Below are positions 8,567-17,156 of a DNA stretch of 64,000 nucleotides, one piece after another. The stretch covers positions 1,116,001 to 1,180,000 of the forward strand of contig OZ219783.1 in NCBI GenBank assembly GCA_964291305.2. The letters are read 5' to 3'. The stretch comes from VXNF01 sp964291305. Its GTDB lineage: Bacteria > Actinomycetota > Acidimicrobiia > Acidimicrobiales > CATQHL01. The position numbers and the translations under genes are program-made. Every line of letters begins with the position of its first letter. Position 1 is the first letter of the stretch. The notes below the pieces were generated by a model. It was not told the DNA's origin. It saw only the letters and a list, made by a program, of their open reading frames with translations, and did not search any database.

Positions 8567-9952
8567 ATGAAATCTGCGTTGCCCCGGGTGGTGGTAGTCG
8601 GGCTTGGACCGGCAGGGCCCGAACTGGTCACCGAGGGAACGAGGGCTTTGATCCGGGCAGTCCCACCATCAGCACGCTTTGTCCGTACGCTGCACCACCC
8701 CTCGGCAGGGACCGTGGCTCCGGCGGCGAGTTGTGACGACCTCTACTGCTCAGCGCAAAGCACCCAGCAGGTCTACGAGGCGATTGTCGAGCGCCTGGTG
8801 GCAGCGGCCAAGGAGCAAGGAACCGTGCTTTACGCGGTGCCTGGCTCGCCGGCGGTTGCCGAGCGGTCGGTGGAGTTGCTCTTGACCGATAGCCGCATAC
8901 GCGCTGAGGTATATCCAGCGCTGTCGTTCGCCGACTTGGCGTGGTGTCGGCTGGGGGTGGATCCCCTAGCCGCAGGGGTGAGGATTGTGGACGGTCAGCG
9001 TTTTGCCTCCGAGGCTGCAGGTGAGCGCGGCCCGTTGCTGGTGGCCCAATGCGACAGCGCCGAGATCCTCAACGAGGTTTTCCTGGCGCTGCCAGAGCCG
9101 GCTGTGGCTGTATGGGTTCTGCACCACTTGGGGTTGGATTCTGAGAGAGTCGAGCTAACCAGCGCCGCCGAACTGGCGAGCTGGGGACCTGTGGACCATC
9201 TCACGACCCTGTACCTGCCGAAGATGGCAGAAGCGCCCGCTGGCGAAATGGTTCGTTTTGGCGAGCTAGTCAAAACGTTACGAGCCGAGTGTCCTTGGGA
9301 CCGCCGGCAGACGCACCGCAGTCTTCGCCGTCATCTGCTAGAGGAGGTCTACGAGGTGCTGGAGGCCATTGACGGCCTACCAGAGGAGCCAGCAGAGCCC
9401 GGCAGCGTCGTTCGTGCAGGTGAGGGCTATGAGCAGCTTGAGGAGGAACTAGGGGATCTGCTGTTCCATGTGTTTTTTCATGCCACGCTTGCCGCTGAGC
9501 AGGGTCAGTTCACGATTTCCGACGTGGTGAGGCAGGTGGATACCAAGCTGCGTAGCCGCCATCAGCACGTGTTTGACCCTGCTGGCTTTGCGCCCCCCGA
9601 TGAGCAGTCTCTGGCGGTGACTTGGGAGCAGATCAAGCGTGCCGAGAAGGGGCGCGGCTCGGCCATGGACGGCATTCCGGCGGAGCTTCCAGCGCTGCTG
9701 GGAGCACTGAAAGTGCAGAAGCGGGCTGAGGCAGCAGGGCTTGACGCCAGAACTGGGCAGGACGCGCTGGGACGCATGCGAGTGGCGCTTGAGCTGCCCG
9801 CAGCCCGGCGCGACGAGCATTGGCTCGGATCGTTGCTCTTCGACGCCGTGGATTTGGCTCGGCGCCACTCACTAGACCCCGAGTCCGCGCTGAGGGCAGC
9901 CGCGCAGGCGGCTCGGGAGCGATTCCGCCAATCTGAGATTTCGCTCGACTAG
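8567..9952 (+). CDS. mazG: MazG-family nucleotide pyrophosphohydrolase with N-terminal tetrapyrrole-methylase-like domain (YabN type)
   Basis: Residues about 1-220 form a SAM-dependent tetrapyrrole-methylase-like fold (VVVVGLGPAGPELVTEGT at the start, YAVPGSPAVAERSV further on). Residues about 230-460 are MazG, with two EExxE/ExxD-type metal sites visible in LLEEVYEVLEAID and EELGDLLFHVFFHA, and the C-terminal KRAEKGRG region. MazG hydrolyses noncanonical NTPs to NMP and PPi. The fusion is known from Bacillus YabN and many actinobacteria; the role of the N-domain is unclear. It lies 10 nt after mfd and upstream of eno. Confidence 0.93.
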   Translation: MKSALPRVVVVGLGPAGPELVTEGTRALIRAVPPSARFVRTLHHPSAGTVAPAASCDDLYCSAQSTQQVYEAIVERLVAAAKEQGTVLYAVPGSPAVAERSVELLLTDSRIRAEVYPALSFADLAWCRLGVDPLAAGVRIVDGQRFASEAAGERGPLLVAQCDSAEILNEVFLALPEPAVAVWVLHHLGLDSERVELTSAAELASWGPVDHLTTLYLPKMAEAPAGEMVRFGELVKTLRAECPWDRRQTHRSLRRHLLEEVYEVLEAIDGLPEEPAEPGSVVRAGEGYEQLEEELGDLLFHVFFHATLAAEQGQFTISDVVRQVDTKLRSRHQHVFDPAGFAPPDEQSLAVTWEQIKRAEKGRGSAMDGIPAELPALLGALKVQKRAEAAGLDARTGQDALGRMRVALELPAARRDEHWLGSLLFDAVDLARRHSLDPESALRAAAQAARERFRQSEISLD

Positions 9953-10136
9953 CCCGGCGCGCTAGTCGGCATTTGCCGGGAAGCCTCGCCGGGGAGCTTT
10001 GTCGGGAAGCCTCGAGGGAAAATCTGGTCTACGTTCTTTCTCAGAGTTAACAACTCGTGTAACATTCGCAACCTGTTCCACAATTCCAACAGGAATACGC
10101 GGCTGGGAGCAGATCAGAGACACGAGGCTTGCCGCC

Positions 10137-11423
10137 ATGAGCGCAATAGTCCACGTCACCGGACGAGAGATCTTGGATTCGCGCGGTAATCCCACCGTGG
10201 AGGTAGATGTCGAGTTGGCGTGTGGCGCACGGGCGCGCGCGGCGGTACCTTCAGGTGCCTCCACCGGCAGCCTTGAAGCGCTCGAACGCCGCGACGGCGG
10301 GTCCCGCTACGGGGGCAAAGGCGTGCTCCAGGCAGTCGCCGCGGTCAACGGCGAGATTGCCGCAGCAGTCCGAGGACTGAACGCGGGCGATCAGCGCAAC
10401 CTAGACCGCACTCTTATCGAACTGGACGGGACGCCAGGAAAGTCCCGCCTCGGGGCTAACGCCATACTGGGTGTCTCGCTGGCGGCAGCGGTGGCCAATG
10501 CCGCCAGTCGCAACGTTGCGCTCTACCGGTGCATTGGGGGAGATGGTGCCACCATGCTGCCGGTGCCGCTAATGAACCTGCTCAATGGCGGAGCCCACGC
10601 CGACAACAACCTGGATTTGCAGGAGTTTATGGTGGTGCCAGTCGGGGCCGGATCCTTCTCGCAGGCTCTGCAGTGGGGGGCGGAGATCTACCAAACCCTG
10701 CGCAGCCGGTTGTCAGAGGCAGGCCTGTCCACGGCGGTCGGCGATGAAGGAGGCTTTGCCCCCGATGTAGCCAGCAACGAGCAAGCCCTGGAGTTGCTGC
10801 TGCGAGCAGTGGAGGCCACCGGACTACGCCCCGGCGAAGATGTGGCGCTAGCGCTGGATGTAGCGGCCAGCGAGTTTGCCCAAGGGGGGGTTTATCGTCT
10901 GGCCGGCGAGGGGCGCAGCCTGGATCGTCCGCAGATGGTTGACTATCTGGTGCAGCTAGCGGACAACTACCCGGTCTGCTCTATCGAGGACGGCATGGCC
11001 GAAGACGACTGGGACGGTTGGCAGATGCTCACTGAGGCTCTGGGTGACCGCGTGGCGTTGGTGGGTGATGACCTTTTCGTAACTCGGGTAGACCTCCTGC
11101 AGAGGGGTATTGACACCGGGGTTGCTAACTCGATCCTCATCAAGGTGAACCAAGTGGGTACGCTCAGCGAAACCCTCGATGCCATACAGACGGCGCAGTC
11201 GACGGGATACGGCGCGGTGGTGTCGCATCGTTCGGGGGAGACCGAAGACACCCTGATTTCGGACCTGGCAGTGGGAGCGGCAACTGGGCGTATAAAAGCC
11301 GGGGCCCCCGCCCGCAGCGATCGCACTGCCAAGTACAACCGGCTGCTGCGCATCGAGGAGGAGCTCGGAGCCTCCGCTAGCTACGGGTGCCCCGCAGCGG
11401 CTCGCAATCTTCGGTTGTCGTGA
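10137..11423 (+). CDS. eno: Enolase
   Basis: Interconverts 2-phosphoglycerate and phosphoenolpyruvate. 428 residues with all hallmarks: GREILDSRGNPTVEVDV, SGASTG loop, the VGDEGGFAPD segment, metal ligands in LALDVAASEF and SIEDGMAEDDWDGW, catalytic Lys in SILIKVNQVGTLSE, and SHRSGETEDT. I chose ATG 10137 because homology begins at MSAIVHVTGREILDSRG; the open frame extends upstream to 9999 without similarity. The 184-bp spacer after mazG holds an imperfect 14-bp direct repeat (9975-9988 and 10001-10014), and eno probably has its own promoter there. Confidence 0.98.
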   Translation: MSAIVHVTGREILDSRGNPTVEVDVELACGARARAAVPSGASTGSLEALERRDGGSRYGGKGVLQAVAAVNGEIAAAVRGLNAGDQRNLDRTLIELDGTPGKSRLGANAILGVSLAAAVANAASRNVALYRCIGGDGATMLPVPLMNLLNGGAHADNNLDLQEFMVVPVGAGSFSQALQWGAEIYQTLRSRLSEAGLSTAVGDEGGFAPDVASNEQALELLLRAVEATGLRPGEDVALALDVAASEFAQGGVYRLAGEGRSLDRPQMVDYLVQLADNYPVCSIEDGMAEDDWDGWQMLTEALGDRVALVGDDLFVTRVDLLQRGIDTGVANSILIKVNQVGTLSETLDAIQTAQSTGYGAVVSHRSGETEDTLISDLAVGAATGRIKAGAPARSDRTAKYNRLLRIEEELGASASYGCPAAARNLRLS

Positions 11424-11424
11424 G

Positions 11425-11766
11425 ATGATCCGCTCGAAGGCGCGGCGCGCTAGCACGATTCTGGTCGTAGCCCTCCTCAGCACCTCGGCGCTCGCCGCCA
11501 CCTGGACCTGGGGTGTCAACCCAGTGCACAACTGGCTGGACCAGCGTGACGAGATCTCCCAACTGGAGGCAAAGTTGGCTGAGGCGAAGGTGACTAGAGC
11601 CGCGCTGGAGGCCGACATCCAACAGCTACAAACCGATGCCGAGATAGAGCGGATCGCCCGCCGTGACCTCGGACTGGTCTATCCCGGCGAGGAGGCCTAC
11701 GTGATTAACTTGTCGGCGGAGATGTTGGATCCGGCTGTAGATCCAGGGGTGAGGCTGGACCGCTGA
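11425..11766 (+). CDS. FtsB/DivIC-like septum formation initiator protein
   Basis: A 113-residue bitopic protein with a short basic N-terminus (MIRSKARRAS), one membrane segment at about 10-30, a coiled coil at about 38-78 (DEISQLEAKLAEAKVTRAALE) and the IERIARRDLGLVYPGEEAY motif typical of FtsB/DivIC. It is expected in the divisome FtsQ-L-B complex. The 1-nt spacing to eno and the usual eno-ftsB order support the call. The last 18 codons lie within a 91-bp segment repeated directly downstream. Confidence 0.9.
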   Translation: MIRSKARRASTILVVALLSTSALAATWTWGVNPVHNWLDQRDEISQLEAKLAEAKVTRAALEADIQQLQTDAEIERIARRDLGLVYPGEEAYVINLSAEMLDPAVDPGVRLDR

Positions 11767-11899
11767 CCGGCTAGCTCTGGGAGCTGGCTGCAGCGTGCGC
11801 TACCGTGCTCGGCGGAGATGTTGGATCCGGCTGTAGATCCAGGGGCGAGGCTGGACCGCTGACCGGCTAGCTCTGGGAGCTGGCTGCAGCGTGCGCTAC
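11713..11899 (+). repeat. 91-bp direct repeat in tandem (96-bp period) at the end of the ftsB-like gene
   Basis: Copy 1 is 11713-11803 and copy 2 is 11809-11899. They start TCGGCGGAGATGTTGGATCC and end CAGCGTGCGCTAC, with one mismatch that I can see (GGGGT versus GGGGC). Copy 1 covers the 3' end of the ftsB-like gene plus its first downstream bases; copy 2 is a noncoding duplicate reaching into the region before the cox-type FeS gene. Near identity suggests a recent event, or an assembly artefact. Confidence 0.95.
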
Positions 11900-11965
11900 T
11901 CTGTTTCCTCGGCGGTCGGCGAGAGAATCGGTCGCCCGGTGGATCCGGACCACAGGGAGGCGCAG

Positions 11966-12430
11966 GTGGAGATATCGGTCACGATCAACGGGGAGAGCTA
12001 CAGCCACGATGTGGAGCCCCGCATGCTCCTAGTGCACTACATCCGCGATGTGGTCGGCCTGACTGGCACCAACATTGGTTGTGACACATCGTCTTGCGGT
12101 GCCTGCACTATCCATATCGACGGGGAGTCGGTGAAGTCCTGCACCATGTTCGCGGTACAGGCTGATGGCGAGGACCTTCTGACCATCGAGGGTCTCGCCG
12201 ACGGGGAAACCCTCCATCCAATGCAGGAGTCCTTCCGGCAGTGCCACGCCCTGCAGTGCGGCTACTGCACACCGGGCATGGTGATGGCTGCAGTCTCGTT
12301 CCTGAACGAGAACCCAAGCCCAAGCGAGCGGGAAGTACGCCTAGGGCTAGAAGGCAACCTCTGTCGCTGTACCGGCTACCACAACATCGTCAAAGCGGTA
12401 TTGCACTGTGCGGCCGGAGGTGAAGAATGA
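11966..12430 (+). CDS. [2Fe-2S] subunit of a molybdenum hydroxylase (CoxS/XdhC-FeS type)
   Basis: Small electron-transfer subunit with two [2Fe-2S] clusters: the plant-ferredoxin-like site GCDTSSCGACT (final Cys in KSC) and the helical site QCGYCTPGM...NLCRCTGYHNI. Such subunits pass electrons from a molybdopterin subunit to an FAD subunit in CO dehydrogenase, xanthine dehydrogenase and relatives. GTG 11966 has GGGAGG 5 nt upstream; an upstream GTG at 11891 lies inside the duplicated 91-bp repeat and would add 25 unrelated residues. It overlaps the FAD subunit by ATGA. No large-subunit gene adjoins it. Confidence 0.93.
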   Translation: MEISVTINGESYSHDVEPRMLLVHYIRDVVGLTGTNIGCDTSSCGACTIHIDGESVKSCTMFAVQADGEDLLTIEGLADGETLHPMQESFRQCHALQCGYCTPGMVMAAVSFLNENPSPSEREVRLGLEGNLCRCTGYHNIVKAVLHCAAGGEE

Positions 12431-13254
12431 TCCCTGCAGCGTTCGATTACGTCCGGGCTAGTTCCGCCGAGGAGGCGATTGGTACCCTCGCCGACCACGG
12501 TGACGAGGCCAAGCTCCTCGCCGGGGGCCACTCGCTGATCCCCCTGATGCGCTTTCGTTTGGCAAGACCGGCTGTCTTGGTGGACATTGGGCGCCTGCAC
12601 GATTTGTCTTACATCCGAGACGAGGGCGATCACCTGGCTATCGGGGCGTTGACCCGCCACCGTGCTGTTGAGACCAGCGATCTGGTGGCCACCCACGCCA
12701 GGCTGCTGAGCGAAGTCACCTCACACGTTGGCGACCCACAGGTGCGTCATCGGGGGACCATTGGCGGCGCGGTTGCCCACGGCGATCCGGCTTCAGACAT
12801 CCCTTCCGCGCTAATTGCGCTTGGGGCCACCCTCGTGGCTAGTGGGCCAGGGGGCCAACGGGAGATCTCGGTAGACGACTTTTTTGGCGGCTTCCTGGAG
12901 ACTGCCCTGGCCGACGACGAGCTTCTGACGGAGATTCGTATTCCTACAGCCACTGATGCCGGCTGGGGTTTCGAGAAGTTCAACCGCCGGGCCCAGGACT
13001 GGGCAATCGTCGGAGTGTCGGTCGCCCGGCGTGCTGGCGGAGAGGTGGGGGTGGGGCTCGTGAACATGCATTCCACCCCAGTGCGTGCTTTTGCCGTGGA
13101 AGATGCACTGGCCGCCGGTGCCTCGGCGACTGAGGCTGCCGACTTGGCGGCCGAAGGCTGCGAACCCACCGAGGACCTCAACGCCTCTGTTGAGTACCGC
13201 CAACACCTGGCGAGGGTTTTGACGCGACGAGCACTCGAAGCTGCTGGGCTGTAG
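12427..13254 (+). CDS. FAD-binding subunit of a molybdenum hydroxylase (CoxM type)
   Basis: Medium subunit of 275 residues with the two FAD contact motifs of the family: LLAGGHSLIPLMRFRLARP (about residues 34-52) and HRGTIGGAVAHGDPASDIP (about 105-125), plus the CO-dehydrogenase flavoprotein C-terminal domain. It should reoxidise the FeS subunit and hand electrons to quinone or another acceptor. It overlaps the FeS gene by 4 nt and is followed after 6 nt by the MoxR ATPase. In coxMSL or coxSLM operons a roughly 800-residue CoxL gene would be adjacent; here it is missing. Confidence 0.93.
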   Translation: MIPAAFDYVRASSAEEAIGTLADHGDEAKLLAGGHSLIPLMRFRLARPAVLVDIGRLHDLSYIRDEGDHLAIGALTRHRAVETSDLVATHARLLSEVTSHVGDPQVRHRGTIGGAVAHGDPASDIPSALIALGATLVASGPGGQREISVDDFFGGFLETALADDELLTEIRIPTATDAGWGFEKFNRRAQDWAIVGVSVARRAGGEVGVGLVNMHSTPVRAFAVEDALAAGASATEAADLAAEGCEPTEDLNASVEYRQHLARVLTRRALEAAGL

Positions 13255-13260
13255 CGGTCC

Positions 13261-14169
13261 GTGGCAATTCAACCCGGGTCACCGGCGGTAGTAGCCGATG
13301 GCCTCCGCGCCCACAACTATCTGCCCTCAGAGGGCCTTTCCACGGTGATTTTCCTGGCCCTCTCGCTGCAGCGCCCGCTGCTGCTAGAAGGCGAGGCAGG
13401 GACCGGCAAGACCGAGGTTGGCAAGATGCTGGCCAGCTGGCTAGGTAGCCGCCTCATCCGCCTGCAGTGTTACGAGGGCATCGACGCGTCTCAGGCGGTA
13501 TACGAATGGGACTACTCGCGCCAACTGCTGCACCTGCGGACCGCCGAGGCCACCGGCGGGGCGTCGGGGGCTGACGCCACCGGTTTGGAGGACTCGCTCT
13601 ACTCTGAGCGCTTCCTGGTTAAGCGGCCACTGTTAGAGGCGATCAGCTCCGACGACTCGGTCCAGCCGGTTTTGCTGATCGATGAGGTTGATCGGGCCGA
13701 CGACGAGTTTGAGGCCTTCCTGTTGGAGGTGCTGTCTGACTGGTCGATCACGGTGCCGGAGTTGGGGACGTTCCGAGCTGCTGAACCTCCGATAGTGGTG
13801 GTCACCTCTAACCGAACCCGCGACGTGCACGACGCGCTGAAGCGCCGCTGCCTCTATCACTGGGTGGAGCACCCGGACTTCGAACGCGAGGTGGAGATCA
13901 TCTCGCTGAGGTCCGATGGCGTGGCACCGGCGCTGGCCCGTCAGGTGGCGGCAGCGGTTGCGCGCTTCCGCGACATCGGCCTCTACAAACCCCCCGGAGT
14001 GGCTGAGAGCATAGATTGGTCGATGGCCCTGGTGCGTCTCGGGGTGGAGGCGCTAGAACCCGAGCATGCCGAAGTCACCTTGGGTGCTGTGCTCAAGTAC
14101 CGCGAGGACCAGGGGCGGGTTCGAGATTTCGGCCTCGAACGGATCATTGCCGAGGCCACTAGCCGTTAG
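13261..14169 (+). CDS. MoxR-type AAA+ ATPase (CoxD-like maturation factor)
   Basis: A 302-residue AAA+ protein with Walker A LLLEGEAGTGKTEVGKM (about residues 40-56), Walker B VLLIDEVDRADDEFEAF (about 137-153) and sensor 1 VVVTSNRTRD. CoxD-type ATPases act with a VWA partner in assembling the sulfurated copper-molybdenum or molybdenum site of CO dehydrogenase-like enzymes; that role is established for Oligotropha CoxD and inferred here from the neighbours. GTG start 6 nt after the FAD gene. The VWA gene follows after 58 nt. Confidence 0.88.
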   Translation: MAIQPGSPAVVADGLRAHNYLPSEGLSTVIFLALSLQRPLLLEGEAGTGKTEVGKMLASWLGSRLIRLQCYEGIDASQAVYEWDYSRQLLHLRTAEATGGASGADATGLEDSLYSERFLVKRPLLEAISSDDSVQPVLLIDEVDRADDEFEAFLLEVLSDWSITVPELGTFRAAEPPIVVVTSNRTRDVHDALKRRCLYHWVEHPDFEREVEIISLRSDGVAPALARQVAAAVARFRDIGLYKPPGVAESIDWSMALVRLGVEALEPEHAEVTLGAVLKYREDQGRVRDFGLERIIAEATSR

Positions 14170-14227
14170 TGGGTTAGCTGGTTTAGAGATTGCCCGCTCG
14201 TCTGCCAGCACTGGTGACAGTTGAACC

Positions 14228-15367
14228 GTGAGCACTAGCAGTCCGCTGGTGGCGGCGGCACAAGCCGAGAACATCTGCGCTCTGGCGGTCCGCTTCGGGG
14301 TTGCGCTGCGTGACGAGGGATTGGGAGTGCCGGTGGGCTCGATGATCACTTTCATCTCGGCTCTGGGCCGAGTCGGGGTGGACACCCGCTCCAAGGTGTA
14401 CTGGTGCGGTCGCGCCACGCTCGTCCGCAAACCCGAGGATTTCGACACCTACGACCTAGTTTTCACCCGATTCTGGGAGGGCATCGACCCTCAGAGCCTG
14501 CTCCTGCCGCCGCCCGTGACAGAGGTCACGCTTGCTTTCGACGATCTCGAAGGAGACGGCGCCGACGGCGACAACGAGGAAGACTCGGACACAATCGCAG
14601 TCCGCTATAGCCCCTATGAGTTGCTGCGGGACAAGGACTTTGCCGACTGCACATCCGACGAACTAGCCGAGTTAGCCGAGCTGATGAGCCGGCTACGTCT
14701 ATGCGGTGTGATGCGCCGCTCACGGAGGCTTCAGCCTGTGGGCGTGGCGCGAGGACGACCCGATCTGCGTCGCACCGTGCGGTGGGCGCTACAGGCTGGC
14801 GGCGAGCCGATAAATCGGGCCTTTCGCCAGCCCGGCCAGCAGCCGCGACGCCTTGTGCTGTTGCTAGACGTGAGTGGGTCGATGGAATCGTATGCCCGGG
14901 CGTTGCTGCGCTTCGTGCACGCCGCGGTTGTGGCGCGCCGGCGGGTGGAGGCGTTCGCTCTGGGCACCCGCCTGACCAGGCTCACCAGGGAACTCTCAAC
15001 TCGCGATCCAGACGCCGCATTCGATCGCGCTGCGGGTGTGGTGCAGGACTGGTCGGGGGGCACCCGCCTCGGTGAGTCGATCGGCACGTTCTGCGACGAG
15101 TGGGGGGTGAGGGGTATGGCGAGGGGTGCGGTGGTTGTGATCCTCTCCGACGGTTGGGATCGAGGTGAGCCCGCTGCCATGAGCGAGAATATGGCACGAC
15201 TCAGCCGGGTGGCATACAAGATCGTCTGGGTGAATCCGCTCAAGTCCACACCTGGCTACGCCCCATTGGCGCAGGGGATGTCGGCGGCCCTGCCGTTCGT
15301 TGACGAGTTCGTGGAGGGACACTCGCTTGCCTCACTGGAGGAACTCGCTGTCAGGGTTGCTGCTTGA
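14228..15367 (+). CDS. VWA-domain protein, CoxE-like
   Basis: A 379-residue protein whose C-terminal half is a von Willebrand factor A domain with the MIDAS motif DVSGSMESYARALLRF (about residues 214-229) and a later ILSDGWDRGEP segment. The N-terminal half, with an acidic stretch DDLEGDGADGDNEEDSD, matches CoxE-like (DUF58/VWA CoxE) proteins, which pair with MoxR ATPases in maturation of molybdenum hydroxylases. GTG start. Location directly after the MoxR gene supports the pairing. Confidence 0.9.
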   Translation: MSTSSPLVAAAQAENICALAVRFGVALRDEGLGVPVGSMITFISALGRVGVDTRSKVYWCGRATLVRKPEDFDTYDLVFTRFWEGIDPQSLLLPPPVTEVTLAFDDLEGDGADGDNEEDSDTIAVRYSPYELLRDKDFADCTSDELAELAELMSRLRLCGVMRRSRRLQPVGVARGRPDLRRTVRWALQAGGEPINRAFRQPGQQPRRLVLLLDVSGSMESYARALLRFVHAAVVARRRVEAFALGTRLTRLTRELSTRDPDAAFDRAAGVVQDWSGGTRLGESIGTFCDEWGVRGMARGAVVVILSDGWDRGEPAAMSENMARLSRVAYKIVWVNPLKSTPGYAPLAQGMSAALPFVDEFVEGHSLASLEELAVRVAA

Positions 15368-15428
15368 GACGCTTGAAGAGCCCAAATAAGCCTACGATTC
15401 AGCGAGCACAGTGCTCGGGGAGGTACCG

Positions 15429-15743
15429 ATGCAGGAACTGCTGGACGATATTGACCGGTGGCGAGCAACCGGCTTGCGGGTCGCGGTGGCTCGCGTGACC
15501 GACCTAGACGGGTCGGGCCCACGTGACCCCGGTGCTGCTATGGCGGTGAACGAGCATGGCGAGGTTTCAGGCTCGGTCTCCGGCGGCTGCGTTGAAGGGG
15601 CTGTGGTGGCCGAGGCGTTAGAGGTGTTAGAGGCCGGCGACCGGCGCATGGTGAGCTTCGGCTACAGCGACGACGAGGCTTTTGCCGTGGGACTCACCTG
15701 CGGCGGCACGATCCACCTCTTTGTCGAACCCCTGGACTGGTAG
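15429..15743 (+). CDS. XdhC/CoxI-family protein, N-terminal domain only
   Basis: 104 residues corresponding to the XdhC_CoxI N-terminal domain: GSGPRDPGAAMAVNEHGEV, SGSVSGGCVEGAVVAEA and VGLTCGGTIHLFVEP, with conserved Cys in GGCVEG and LTCGG. XdhC proteins bind and sulfurate molybdenum cofactor before insertion. I chose ATG 15429 because GGGGAGG lies about 7 nt upstream, rather than GTG 15411. The Rossmann half is encoded as a separate gene 7 nt downstream, as in CoxI/CoxF-type pairs. Confidence 0.9.
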   Translation: MQELLDDIDRWRATGLRVAVARVTDLDGSGPRDPGAAMAVNEHGEVSGSVSGGCVEGAVVAEALEVLEAGDRRMVSFGYSDDEAFAVGLTCGGTIHLFVEPLDW

Positions 15744-15750
15744 TAGCGAC

Positions 15751-16548
15751 ATGGCTGCCGATCCGGCACCGATTTACGAGGCTCTGGCCGCTGCGCTGCG
15801 TGCCGACGAGCCAGTAGCTCTGGCCACGATTGTCGACGGGGTAGGCAAGGGATCTCGTCTGCTGGTTCGCCCTGGGATGGAGGTGCTGGGCAGCCTCGGC
15901 AACGCCGAACTGGACGAGGTAGCCACCCGGGATGTGATCGGCGAGTTAGAACTCGGCCAGACCTGCGTGCGCCACTACGGAACCGGTGGCGAGCAGCGGA
16001 TGGAGGACCTCACTCTCTTCGTGGAGTCCTTCGCCCCGCAGCCCAGGATGCTTATCTTCGGGGCGGTGGACTTTACTGCTGCCTTAGCGAGGGTGGCGAA
16101 AGTGCTGGGGTACAAGGTGGTGGTCTGCGATGCTCGCAAAGTCTTCGCCACCCCGAAACGCTTCCCAATGGCTGACGAGATTAGGGTGGAGTGGCCCGGC
16201 GACGTGTTCGACGCTTACGGTGCCAAACTGCGGCCCATCGACGCGGTCTGCATACTCACCCATGACACCAAGTTCGACGTACCTGCTGTGCTGCGTTCCT
16301 TAGAAACCGACGTGGGGTACATCGGAGTGATGGGTAGCCGTAGAACCCACGCCAAGCGGGTTGAGCGACTCCGCGAGGTTGGTGTGGATGAGGAAGGGTT
16401 TGCCAGGCTCATGGCTCCGATCGGCTTAGATATCGGCGGCCGTACTCCCGAAGAGACGGCGGTGTCGATTGTGGCGGAGATCATCGCGGGGCGCGCCGGC
16501 GTGGCGGCACCGTCACTCCGCGACAGCAAGGGCCCCATCCATCGTTGA
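15751..16548 (+). CDS. XdhC/CoxF-family protein with Rossmann domain
   Basis: 265 residues. An N-terminal XdhC-like stretch (ALATIVDGVGKGSRLLV) is followed by a Rossmann-like domain with MLIFGAVDFTAALARVAKVLGYKVVVCDAR, VCILTHDTKFDVPAVL and IGVMGSRRTHAKRVERL, then the C-terminal IGLDIGGRTPEETAVSIVAEI signature. It is expected to help deliver sulfurated molybdopterin cofactor. I chose ATG 15751, where similarity begins; the frame is open further upstream inside the previous gene. The next gene overlaps its 3' end in another frame. Confidence 0.9.
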   Translation: MAADPAPIYEALAAALRADEPVALATIVDGVGKGSRLLVRPGMEVLGSLGNAELDEVATRDVIGELELGQTCVRHYGTGGEQRMEDLTLFVESFAPQPRMLIFGAVDFTAALARVAKVLGYKVVVCDARKVFATPKRFPMADEIRVEWPGDVFDAYGAKLRPIDAVCILTHDTKFDVPAVLRSLETDVGYIGVMGSRRTHAKRVERLREVGVDEEGFARLMAPIGLDIGGRTPEETAVSIVAEIIAGRAGVAAPSLRDSKGPIHR

Positions 16549-17116
16549 GTCCCCGGCGGGGGTGGTGCTGGCCGCGGGTGAGGGTGCTCGGTTCTCGGGG
16601 CCCTGCCACAAGTTGCGCGCCGAGTTCCACGGCCGGCCACTGGTGTGCTGGGCCATCGATGCTGCTCTGCAGGCGTCGCTGGCCCATGTCTACGTGGTGC
16701 TGGGGGCTGAGAATCTTGGGGATCTGCTGCCCCCAGAGGTCACCATCGTGATGAACCACGAATGGCAGCGAGGGCAATCCTGGTCTTTACGGGCCGGCGT
16801 CCGCGCCGCCGAACTGGACGGTCATACAGCCTTAGTGGTGGGCGTGGCCGATCAACCCCTGGTTACCGCAGAAGCCTGGCGCCGTGTCGCCGAGACGCCA
16901 GGCTCGGTGGTCACCGCGGTGTACGGCTCCCGTCGACGGCCGCCGGTGAAGCTGGACGGTTCGGTCTGGCCGCTGCTCCCACTTGATGGCGATGAGGGTG
17001 CCCGACAGCTCATGCGCCGCCGTCCCGAGTTGGTTCGAGAGGTAGCATGTCCCGGCGATCCCGCCGACATCGACACCCTCGAGGATCTCCGCCGCGGCCA
17101 GCGCCAAAGCTGGTGA
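16469..17116 (+). CDS. MobA/MocA-like molybdenum cofactor nucleotidyltransferase
   Basis: NTP-transferase fold: GVVLAAGEGARFSGPCHKL, VVGVADQPLVTAEAWRRV, VTAVYGSRRRPPVKL, and a C-terminal DPADIDTLEDLRR. These fit MocA-type enzymes, which transfer CMP (or GMP by MobA) to molybdopterin; molybdenum hydroxylases of this family use the cytosine dinucleotide form. Its place in the cluster supports MocA. The start is uncertain: the only upstream in-frame start is TTG 16469, overlapping xdhC by 80 nt, and homology begins near 16550-16562. An unconventional start close to 16541 or GTG 16562 is possible. Confidence 0.82.
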   Translation: MWRRSSRGAPAWRHRHSATARAPSIVESPAGVVLAAGEGARFSGPCHKLRAEFHGRPLVCWAIDAALQASLAHVYVVLGAENLGDLLPPEVTIVMNHEWQRGQSWSLRAGVRAAELDGHTALVVGVADQPLVTAEAWRRVAETPGSVVTAVYGSRRRPPVKLDGSVWPLLPLDGDEGARQLMRRRPELVREVACPGDPADIDTLEDLRRGQRQSW

Positions 17117-17126
17117 ATCGCCTCGG

Positions 17127-17156
17127 GTGACATGTTCGGGAGGGTGGCTATATACA
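17127..17156 (+). promoter_or_regulatory. Candidate promoter upstream of coxG
   Basis: GTGACA (17127-17132) resembles a -35 box. TATATA (17149-17154) or TATACA (17151-17156) follows after 16 or 18 nt. It lies in the 173-bp gap before coxG, the largest spacer within the cluster. This is pattern matching only. Confidence 0.35.
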
